A stretch of 42,745 bases of DNA from JBJXGV01 sp046160485. Its GTDB lineage: Bacteria; Orphanbacterota; Orphanbacteria; JBJXGV01. The notes beneath the pieces are model-generated. The model saw only the letters and a list, made by a program, of their open reading frames with translations, did not search any database and was not told where the DNA came from. Shown here in pieces: positions 8,771 to 16,500 of the stretch. A program made the translations under genes and the position numbers. Within the stretch, counting starts at the first letter, position 1, and every line of letters begins with the position of its first letter. The stretch spans positions 1 through 42,745 of the forward strand of contig JBJXGV010000024.1 in the NCBI GenBank assembly GCA_046160485.1, given 5' to 3'.

Positions 8771-8799
8771 TTGACGCGCGTTGCAGCGGATGCTACGAT
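8771..8799 (+). promoter_or_regulatory. sigma70-type promoter of the ptsN-like gene
   Basis: There is a -35 TTGACG (8771-8776), an ideal 17-base spacer and a -10 TACGAT (8794-8799) preceded by an extended -10 TGC. Transcription should begin at about 8805-8807, exactly at the foot of the hairpin that fills the leader. Because the promoter occupies 8771-8799, the in-frame TTG at 8771 cannot be the translation start of the gene. Confidence 0.65.
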
Positions 8800-8806
8800 C
8801 TCGCGC

Positions 8807-8839
8807 CTCGGGGCTCCAGAAGAGCGCCCGAGCTTTTTT
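8807..8839 (+). terminator. terminator-like hairpin plus T-tract immediately before the ptsN-like start codon
   Basis: CTCGGGGCTC (8807-8816) pairs with GAGC-G-CCCGAG (8822-8832), with one bulged G and a five-base loop. This gives a ten-pair GC-rich stem, followed by C and six T (8834-8839). The ATG of the downstream gene starts at the very next base, 8840. The structure looks like an intrinsic terminator placed at the 5' end of a transcript. It could be an attenuator, an mRNA-stabilising 5' hairpin, or a translation-control element; no Shine-Dalgarno is visible. Confidence 0.6.
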
Positions 8840-9319
8840 ATGCGAATCCACGACATCCTCAGCGCCAGTGCAGTGACGATCTCGCTTCGTGCACGCGACA
8901 AACGTGCGGCGCTCGAAGAGCTCGTCGACCTGTTGTCCGCGGACGCGGCGATCGCGCCGCGCCGGCAGGAGATTCTCGACGCGCTCGACGCTCGCGAGCG
9001 TCTCATGACGACCGCGATCGGCCGTGGCGTCGCGGTGCCGCACGCCGAGCTCGCCACGCCCGTGCGCGCCGTCGCCGCGGCTGGCATCTCGCACGAAGGG
9101 ATCGACTTCGGCGCGCCCGACGGCAAGCCCGTGCACATCCTCTGCATGATGGTTGTCAGCCGTGCGGAATCGCACGAGCGGATCACGGCGCTGTCGGCGC
9201 TCTCGCGAATGATGCGGAAGGAAAGCGTGCGCGCGGAGATTCGCGGCGCGAAGACGCCGGACGACGTCGTGGCGATCGTGCGCCGCGAGGCGGATGCCGG
9301 CGAGGGCGCTACCGGCTAG
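8840..9319 (+). CDS. PTS EIIA-type protein (PtsN / nitrogen-regulatory or fructose-family IIA)
   Basis: This 159-residue single-domain protein belongs to the PTS EIIA-2 (Fru/Ntr) family. The phosphorylatable histidine is H68 in TAIGRGVAVPHAE, and the second helix-rich half reads ESHERITALSALSRM. In the known family it accepts phosphate from NPr/HPr and regulates transport or metabolism rather than always acting in sugar uptake. ATG 8840 directly follows a terminator-like hairpin and has no visible ribosome-binding site. No EI, HPr or permease gene is near, which favours a regulatory role. It converges on the histidine kinase gene that ends at 9353. Confidence 0.85.
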   Translation: MRIHDILSASAVTISLRARDKRAALEELVDLLSADAAIAPRRQEILDALDARERLMTTAIGRGVAVPHAELATPVRAVAAAGISHEGIDFGAPDGKPVHILCMMVVSRAESHERITALSALSRMMRKESVRAEIRGAKTPDDVVAIVRREADAGEGATG

Positions 9320-9352
9320 CGAGCGAGCTACGGGGGCCGGCGAGCTACGGAA

Positions 9353-10801
9353 TTAGCGCTGGCCCGGCGCGAGCGGCTCGGTCGTTCCCGGCAGCGACAC
9401 GTAGAACGTCGTGCCGCGTCCCGGCTCGCTCTCGAGCCAAATCTTCCCGCCCATCCGCTCGACGTACGCCTTGCAGATGGGAAGCCCGAGCCCGATGCCG
9501 CGCGGCTTGCCGCGCGCCGCATCCGTAATTTGCAGAAACTGCTCGAAGATTTTCGTCTGATGCTCCGGCTCGACGCCGGTCCCCGAATCGCTTACCCAAA
9601 ACGTGACGAACGGCCCCGAACGATCGCCCGGGCTTTCCTGCGCGCCTAATGTCACGGTCGAGCCTTCCGGCGAGAACTTGGCGGCGTTGTCGAGCAGATC
9701 GACGAGAATCTGAATCGTGCGGTGGCGATCGACGTGAAGGTTCGGAAGCACCGGCGGAATGTCGCGCGCGAGCGTGACGCCTTGCTCTGCGTAGTAACCG
9801 CTCACCTGTTCCATCGCCGAATGCAGGATCTCGTCCGCCGAGTTCACGCCGACGTGAATCTGCACCTCGTTGGCGCGAATCTCCGTGAGGTCGAGAATCT
9901 TGTTGATGTGTAGCGTGAGTTTGTTCGTCTCGGAATCAATCACGCGCAGGAACTCCTCGACCTTCTCCTCCGTCTCCGGCTTGTAGTGAATGAGCAGGTC
10001 GACGTAGCTGCGAATGATCGTGAGCGGTGTGCGCATCTCGTGCGAGATCGACGAGAGGAACGCGTCTTTGAACGTGTCCATGCGCCGCAGATTTTCCATC
10101 GCTTCGCCGAGCGACCTGTTCTTCAGCTCCAAATCGCTCCGCACGTCGCGCAGCTTGCGGTAGAGGTCCATGATGCGCTCGTTGCGGCGCCGGACCTTCT
10201 CGTTCATGTCGGTGTGCCGCTCGTTCGCCGAGAGGCGCGCAACGCCGCAGCCGATCAGTCCCGCGATCGTCTCGAGAACCATCGACCCGCTCGGGCTGAG
10301 GTGGCGCGGCGATCGCGTCGCCGCCTGCAACACCCCCCACAATTCGCGGTCGAAAAAGATGGGAATCGAAACCACCGAGAATGATGGGTTCGGGCCGGCG
10401 CTCGAGGAACCGCCGTCGAGCACTTCCTCGATTCTGACGGGGTTACCGAGGCGGCGCCGCGTGGCGCGCAGTGTCGCAAGCCCGCTGCCGAGTTCTCCCT
10501 CGGGAACGCGCGCGCGCGCGTCGGCTTGCGATGCCGTCAGCCGCAGATCGCCGAACGCCTCGTCGACTTCGTAGAGCCGCAGCACATCGAGGTCGAGCAG
10601 CGTGGCCGTCTTCTTCAGGCACGTGACGCGCAGCCGCGCCAGATTCGATTCGCGCGCGATCGTCTGCGCCACTTCGATGAGCGCCAGGTTCTCGTTCGAC
10701 GCGCTCTCGATCGACGCGACGGAATCCTGCAGGCCGTCGAGGTATTCGCGAATGGAGGCCGCGAGGGCCTCCGGCGTCTCGGTGCCGGAGAGTCGTGACA
10801 T
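9353..10801 (-). CDS. GAF-domain sensor histidine kinase
   Basis: This protein has about 482 residues and no membrane segment. The order is an N-terminal helix, a GAF domain (about 42-190), a coiled coil (200-245), HisKA with H254 in SSISHEMRTPLTII, and HATPase_c with N-box DLLDNAAKFS, SDSGTGV and the GIGLGLPICK lid. It should autophosphorylate in response to a cytosolic signal sensed by GAF. No response regulator is adjacent, so it is an orphan. I prefer ATG 10801; a TTG seven codons upstream overlaps the GGAAGG that is probably its ribosome-binding site. It is divergent from larE. Confidence 0.9.
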   Translation of the reverse strand: MSRLSGTETPEALAASIREYLDGLQDSVASIESASNENLALIEVAQTIARESNLARLRVTCLKKTATLLDLDVLRLYEVDEAFGDLRLTASQADARARVPEGELGSGLATLRATRRRLGNPVRIEEVLDGGSSSAGPNPSFSVVSIPIFFDRELWGVLQAATRSPRHLSPSGSMVLETIAGLIGCGVARLSANERHTDMNEKVRRRNERIMDLYRKLRDVRSDLELKNRSLGEAMENLRRMDTFKDAFLSSISHEMRTPLTIIRSYVDLLIHYKPETEEKVEEFLRVIDSETNKLTLHINKILDLTEIRANEVQIHVGVNSADEILHSAMEQVSGYYAEQGVTLARDIPPVLPNLHVDRHRTIQILVDLLDNAAKFSPEGSTVTLGAQESPGDRSGPFVTFWVSDSGTGVEPEHQTKIFEQFLQITDAARGKPRGIGLGLPICKAYVERMGGKIWLESEPGRGTTFYVSLPGTTEPLAPGQR

Positions 10802-10967
10802 CGGGTCTCGGTGTCCTTCCAACGGTGTTGTCTCCAGTCAAGATGGAGCGCGACCGACATTCGCGCGACGCCAGAATATCGGCCGAATTGTTCCGGGACT
10901 TGATTTCATCTCGACCCTTGCCGAGCTTGCGGGGTACTTCCTGCGGCTGCCGCGCGGCGGACCTCTG

Positions 10968-10976
10968 TGCTACGAT
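10968..10976 (+). promoter_or_regulatory. extended -10 element upstream of larE
   Basis: TGCTACGAT matches an extended -10 (TGn plus TACGAT at 10971-10976) and is identical to the -10 of the ptsN-like promoter at 8791-8799. No convincing -35 is seen 17 bases upstream (CTGCCG at most). The predicted start near 10983 leaves a leader of about 60 bases before larE. It would serve the whole operon from larE to 22867. Confidence 0.4.
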
Positions 10977-11011
10977 GTGCGCCCGGCCAAGCCCGACACG
11001 CCAATCTCACC

Positions 11012-11036
11012 GGAGGCGCTCCACAGAAAGGTCTGT
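11012..11036 (+). promoter_or_regulatory. two small hairpins in the larE leader
   Basis: GGAG-GCG-CTCC (11012-11022) and ACAGA-AAGG-TCTGT (11023-11036) are adjacent perfect small stem-loops. The second holds the only purine-rich ribosome-binding candidate (AAAGG) at its loop, 13 bases before ATG 11045. They may modulate translation of larE, but stems of 4-5 pairs are weak and can occur by chance. Confidence 0.3.
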
Positions 11037-11044
11037 AACGAACT

Positions 11045-11911
11045 ATGAATCCGTCACTTGACACTTTGGCGGCGGCGGCGTCGCCTCCGGCCGCGGCCGG
11101 TCTTGGGCGCCTGCGCGCGAACCTCGCACAGTACGGCCGCGCGCTCGTCGGCTACTCGGGAGGCATCGACTCGGCGTTTCTATTGTGGGCCGCGACGCGC
11201 GAGCTCGGAGTCGATCGCGTTCTCGGCGTGACGGGCGTTTCGCCGTCGCTCTCCGCGGAACAGCGCGACGTGGCGCTTGCGCAGGCCGCCGAGATGGGCG
11301 CCGCGCACCGGCTCATCGAAACGCACGAAGCGGAAAACGCGGATTACCTCGCGAACAATGCCGACCGCTGCTACCACTGCAAGAACGAGCTCTACTCGCG
11401 GCTCTTCGAGGTCGCGCGCGCCGAGGCGTACGACATCGTGCTCGACGGCTCGAACCTCGACGACACGCGGGACATTCGGCCTGGGTTTCGCGCCATTCGC
11501 GAACTCGGCGTCGCGAGTCCGCTGCTCGAAGCCGGTTTGGCGAAGAGCGAGATTCGCGAACTCTCGCGGCTTGCGGGGCTCTCCGCGTGGGATCGCCCCG
11601 CGAGTCCGTGTCTTTCTTCGCGCGTCCCGCACGGAACTCCGATTACGCTTTCGCTTCTGTCGCGCGTCGAGCGTGGCGAGGCGTATCTGAAGTCGCTCGT
11701 GCCGGGCGCGGTTCGTTTGCGCACGCGCGGCGACGAGGCGCGCATAGAAGTCGACCCGTCGCAGATCGCGCGCTTGGCCGAGCCCGCGATGCGCGCAGAC
11801 GTCGAGCGCGAACTCGGGCGCCTCGGCTACGCGAAAATCATCATCGATCCTCACGGTTACCGCATGGGCGGGGCTGATCTTCCCGCGCCCAGTTCGCAGC
11901 TCACCCCTTAG
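11045..11911 (+). CDS. larE: LarE-type ATP-dependent sacrificial sulfur transferase (PP-loop)
   Basis: This 288-residue protein has a PP-loop ATP pyrophosphatase motif SGGIDS at 38-43, the NADRCYHCK segment (C109, C112) and ASPCLSSR with C189, the position that donates sulfur in characterised LarE. In the known pathway LarE thiolates the pincer precursor of the nickel-pincer nucleotide made by LarB and LarC. Neither of those is in the window, so a role in another sulfur-insertion reaction is possible. It heads the plus-strand operon, with the next ATG 16 bp downstream. It was chosen over NAD synthetase or ExsB-type enzymes because of the two cysteine motifs. Confidence 0.87.
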   Translation: MNPSLDTLAAAASPPAAAGLGRLRANLAQYGRALVGYSGGIDSAFLLWAATRELGVDRVLGVTGVSPSLSAEQRDVALAQAAEMGAAHRLIETHEAENADYLANNADRCYHCKNELYSRLFEVARAEAYDIVLDGSNLDDTRDIRPGFRAIRELGVASPLLEAGLAKSEIRELSRLAGLSAWDRPASPCLSSRVPHGTPITLSLLSRVERGEAYLKSLVPGAVRLRTRGDEARIEVDPSQIARLAEPAMRADVERELGRLGYAKIIIDPHGYRMGGADLPAPSSQLTP

Positions 11912-11927
11912 AAAGGAGCGCTTTTTG

Positions 11928-12734
11928 ATGCGTCGCCCCCTCCCGATCGTTCTCGCTGTCTGTCTCGCCTTCGTCGCCGGCTGCGCGGGCCTCTCCCAGG
12001 TCAACATTATCTCCACCGAAGACGAGATCGCGATGGGAGCGCAATTCGCGAAGGAAATCGAAAGCGGCGAGATCAAGCTCTGGCGCGATCCGGAGGTGCA
12101 GGCTTACATCGACAGCCTCGGACAGGTTCTCGCGCGGCACTCGGACCGCACGGACATACCCTACATCATCAAGGTCGTCGACACGGACGAGGTCAACGCG
12201 TTCGCCATTCCCGGCGGCTATCTCTACGTCAATCGCGGCCTGATCTCGACGGCGGAAAACGAGTCCGAGCTAGCGGGCGTGATGGGGCACGAGATCGGGC
12301 ACATCGTCGGACGGCACAGCGCGAAGCAGATCACGCGGCAATACGGGTTGAGCGTCATCTCCGGAATTCTCTTGGGGAGCGACCCGTCCGCGGTGGCGCA
12401 GATCACGTCGGGGCTCGTCGGCAACGGGGCGCTGCTCAAGTACGGGCGCGACGCGGAACTCGAAGCGGACTCGTTCGGCATCATGGAGACCTACCGCGCC
12501 GGAATCGATCCGAACGGCATGGCGACGTTCTTCGAGAAACTCCTCGGGCTTCGCGAATCGCAGCCGAGCGGGCTCGAGAAGTTGTTCTCGACGCACCCGC
12601 CGACGGCCGAACGCATCGCGCAGGCGCGTGCGCAAATCGCGCAGCTCCCCGCGAAGTCGAACCTCTCGAAGGACAGCGCGCGCTTTCACGCGATCCAGAA
12701 AAAACTCCCCGCCTTGAAAAAGGAGAAGAAGTGA
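11928..12734 (+). CDS. M48-family zinc metallopeptidase lipoprotein
   Basis: This 268-residue protein starts with a lipoprotein signal (lipobox VAGC, C19), so the mature form is probably anchored in the periplasm or outer membrane. The zinc site is HEIGH at 121-125 with the third ligand in ELEAD at 177-181, typical of M48 (BepA/LoiP-like) proteases. Known relatives help quality control of outer-membrane proteins and disulfide-containing proteins such as LptD. That fits the DsbD encoded two genes downstream. GAAAGGAG (11911-11918) precedes ATG 11928. The C-terminus ends in a Lys-rich stretch. Confidence 0.92.
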   Translation: MRRPLPIVLAVCLAFVAGCAGLSQVNIISTEDEIAMGAQFAKEIESGEIKLWRDPEVQAYIDSLGQVLARHSDRTDIPYIIKVVDTDEVNAFAIPGGYLYVNRGLISTAENESELAGVMGHEIGHIVGRHSAKQITRQYGLSVISGILLGSDPSAVAQITSGLVGNGALLKYGRDAELEADSFGIMETYRAGIDPNGMATFFEKLLGLRESQPSGLEKLFSTHPPTAERIAQARAQIAQLPAKSNLSKDSARFHAIQKKLPALKKEKK

Positions 12735-13588
12735 TCGTCATACGCATGCTGGTTGGTTTCGCTGTCGTCGTGGTGATGTCGCTTCCGCTGGCGGCGCGCG
12801 CGGATCTCGTGCTGCATCAGCGCGAAACGATGCCCGTGCCCGGCGAAGAACGCGCTCGCACGAGCGAGAAAGAGATCGCCATCGCGCGCAACATGATGCG
12901 CATCCGCGACATCGACTCGGGAATGATCGTCATCGTTCGGCTCGACAAGCGCGTCGTCTGGGAACTCTCGCCCGACGGCGACGAATACATCGAGATACCG
13001 TTCGACTACCTCAAGACGATGAATCAGTTCGAGGACATGACGGAAGAGCAGGTGCTCGAGGCGCAGCTTGCGCTCGCGGCGGACGACGAGAAGGCCGAGA
13101 TCGCGCGAGCGCTCGAGGAAGCGCGCGCGCGCAAGCTCGACGCGCCTGCGGAGGTCGCGGAGGAGCGCGAGGCGCTCGATGCCGAACGCACGAAGCGCGA
13201 GGAAGAACGCCCGACAGTCGCCTGGACCGGCCGCAGCGACCGGATCGCCGGTTTCGTCTCGCGCGAAGCGACACTCTCGGTCGGCATGGAAACGGTCGCC
13301 GAGGTGTGGGTCACGAGCGATGCGTTCTTCAAGAACGAACTCGATTCTTACCTCGACGCGATGAAATCTCTCGGGCAGGCCGGCGGCGGGCTTCCCGCGG
13401 ATCTCGAGGCACTCGGAGGTTTTCCGATGCGGACTGTTCTCTACGCGAGCGGCGATGCCACCGCGCCGCCGCTCGTTCTTGAAATCGTGCGTGCGTTGCG
13501 CGAATCGCTCCCGCCGTGGGAGTTCGATCTGCCGCCGGGCGCCGAGCGCGCGCCGCTCGCTCCGCGCGAGGGCAGCTCGGGACGCTAG
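12731..13588 (+). CDS. secreted DUF4412-like protein with a charged helical insert
   Basis: This 285-residue protein begins with GTG 12731, overlapping the M48 stop (GTGA) with AAGGAG upstream. Residues 1-24 form a signal peptide ending at A-R-A. The mature N-terminus repeats the pattern of DUF4412 proteins: KEIAIARNMMRIRD, then IVRLDKRVVWEL and YIEIPFDYLKTM. Residues 105-165 are a long Glu/Ala/Arg-rich helical stretch, followed by a second half with a Trp-rich end. The function of the family is unknown. The tight link to an M48 lipoprotein and to CopA-DsbD suggests a periplasmic role. Confidence 0.65.
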   Translation: MIVIRMLVGFAVVVVMSLPLAARADLVLHQRETMPVPGEERARTSEKEIAIARNMMRIRDIDSGMIVIVRLDKRVVWELSPDGDEYIEIPFDYLKTMNQFEDMTEEQVLEAQLALAADDEKAEIARALEEARARKLDAPAEVAEEREALDAERTKREEERPTVAWTGRSDRIAGFVSREATLSVGMETVAEVWVTSDAFFKNELDSYLDAMKSLGQAGGGLPADLEALGGFPMRTVLYASGDATAPPLVLEIVRALRESLPPWEFDLPPGAERAPLAPREGSSGR

Positions 13589-16500
13589 TGGCCGCGCACC
13601 CCGCCTCGGACGGGGAGCAAATCACGCTCCCGATCTCCGGGATGCATTGCGCCAGTTGCGTCGGCACGGTCGAGTCGGCGATCGCGCGCGCGCCAGGGGT
13701 TGACGCGGTCGACGTGAACCTCGTTACGGCGACGGCGCACGTCCGCCATCACGGCGCGAGCGTCGCCGATATCGTGCGCGCCGTGGAAGGGGCGGGATTC
13801 GGCGTGCCGGTCGCGGAGGCGCACGCGCACGTGCCCCACGGCGATCGCGCGCCCGCGCCCGCGGACGCAGCCGCGCACGGGCACTCGCGCACCGCGCAAG
13901 CTGCGCATCACACCGTCTCGGCCGAGTTGTTCGTCGAAGCCACGGCGCCGCTCTGGCGCCGCTTCGCGGTCGCGGCCGCCTCCACTTCACTCGTGATGAT
14001 CCTCGGAATGCAGCACGATGCGCACGTCGATATGCCGCGCGTCGCGGCTGGTGCGATCGTCACGCTGATCTGCCTCGCGTACTCCGGCGACGCGTACTTT
14101 CGCGGATTTCTCGCGAGCGTCCGCCGCCGGGCCGCGGACATGAACACACTCATCGCCGTCGGAACCGGCGCGTCGTTTCTCTTGTCGATCATCGCCGCGT
14201 TCCGTCCCGAACTCGCGCCGCGCGGCGGCGGGCTCTACTTCGATACGGCTGTGATGATCGTGGCGCTCTTACTCGTCGGGCGGCTCTTGGAGGCGCGCGC
14301 GCGGCGGCGCGCGATCGCTTCCGTCGCGGAACTTGCAGCGATCTCCGTGCCGCCGGCGCGCGTTGTTCGCGCGGGCGCCGAGCTTCTCGTCGCACCCGAC
14401 GCCGTCGTCGTCGGCGACGAAGCCATCGTGCGCGCCGGCGAAGTCGTACCGGTCGACGGCGAGATCATCTCGGGGACGAGCGCGGTCGACGAATCGCTCG
14501 TGACGGGGGAGAGCCTCCCGGTTGCGCGCGCGCCCGGCGACGCGGTGATCGGCGGCAGCCTGAACGGGAACGGACTCCTGCGCGTCCGCGTGACGCGCAC
14601 CGGCGAGATGACGACGCTCGCGGCGATCGTGCGCGCCGTGATGGACGCGCAGTCGGGGAAGGCGCGCATCCAACGCATTGCCGATCGCGTCGCGGCTGTG
14701 TTCGTTCCGATCGTCTTCGCGATCGCGCTCGCGACGGCGGGCGCGTGGGCCGCGCTCGGCGGCGAGGCGGGTCTCGCCAAGGGACTCGTCCACGCGATCG
14801 CGGTGCTGATGATCGCGTGCCCGTGCGCGCTCGGGCTTGCGACGCCGATGGCGCTCCTCGTCGGCACGGGGCGCGCCGCGCGCGCGGGCATCCTCTTCCG
14901 CGACGCGCCCGCGCTCGAGCGCGCGGCCGCCGTGCGCACGATCCTCTTCGACAAGACCGGCACGCTGACGCGCGGGCGCCCCGAGGTGACCGGCGTTCGC
15001 GCGTGCAACGGGTTCGCGCCGCGCGAGGTCATCGCGCTCGCCGCGTCCGTCGAGTCGGGCGCGGGCCACCCGGTCGGCGCCGCGATTTTGGCGCACGCGC
15101 GCTCGCTCGGAATCGCGCCGCCGCCGCCCGACACCGTCGAAAACGTCCCCGGCCTCGGCATACGCGGCCGCGCCGGCGGCCGCGTCATTCTCGTTGGCGG
15201 ATCGCGCTTCGTCGTGGAGAATGGTATCTCCCTCGATTGCGGTGCCGCGGAGGGCGGCGGCGACCCGGAACATCCCGGATCGATCTGGGTCGTTGTCGAC
15301 GGTCGCGTGGCGGGTTTTCTACGAATCGCGGATCGAATTCGCGATGAAGCAGCGGAGAGCGTGAACGAATTGAGAAGCCTCGGGGTTCGAAGCGGCATGG
15401 TGACCGGTGATCACGAATCGATTGCGCGCGAGATCGCCTCGCCGCTCGGGCTCGAGCCGGTGCTCGCTGCGCGGTTGCCGCACGAGAAGGCCGCGGATGT
15501 GGCGGCGCTCGGCGCCGGAACGGCGATGGTCGGCGATGGCGTCAACGATGCGCCGGCGCTGGCTCGCGCCGATGTCGGGTTCGCGATCGCCGGCGGCGCT
15601 GACGTCGCGCGCGCGGCGGCCGATGTCACGCTCGTGCGCCCGGATCTGCGCCTCGTGCCCGCCGCGATCCGCCTCGCCCGCGCGACGCACCGCGTCATCC
15701 GTCAAAACCTTCTCTGGGCGTTCCTCTTCAACGTGATCGGCATTCCGATCGCCGCGGGTCTTTTCGAGCCGCGCTACGGATTCGCGATCTCGCCCGAGTT
15801 CGCGGCGCTTGCGATGGCGGCCAGTTCGGTGATCGTGACGGTGAATAGTTTGCGGCTGCGCTCCGTGCGGCTCGCCCCGCAACGCGCTGCCCGGGCGGGC
15901 GGCGTATCGGCGGGCGGGCTCGCGGCGGCCGCCGCACTCTGCGCCGCGCTCGCGCTTCCGCTCGCACCGGCCCCCGCCGCCGCGGACGATCTCGGCGACA
16001 ATCCGTTCAACGTGCGCGCGGAGGTCGTCGCCACACCCGGGGACGCCTCGGGCGATTACCGCGTCGAGATTTCTTTCCTCTGCCCGCCCGGCACCTACAT
16101 CTACGCCGAGCGCACGACGGCTTCGTTTCCATTCGAGAAACAGATCACAGCCGCCGTCTTCGCGAAGGGTACGGTGAAGTTCGACAAGTTCGAGGAGCGC
16201 GAACTCGAGATCTTCACGGGGACCGCGCGCGCGGTGGCGCACCTGCGCGCGGGATCGCGCACCGCGGGTGAGATCTTTCCGCTTGCGATCGCCGTCGAGT
16301 ATCAGGGCTGCGCCACGGAGTTCTGCTACTTTCCGCAGGCTGAGACGTTGCGCGTTGCGCCGGACGCCGCCACAACCGCGGCCGCCTCCGGCGGCACTTC
16401 GCCCGCGCCGGGCGCCACAGACGCGACACTCGCGCCAAAAACCGGCGCGCCCGAGGCCGCTGTCGCAAGCAACCCAGGTCAGACGGGCGGCGGCGTCGAC

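Noticed and set aside
9323..9350. Direct repeat GCGAGCTACGG (two copies, 17-bp period)
   Set aside because: Only two short copies between convergent genes; no array or mobile-element context.
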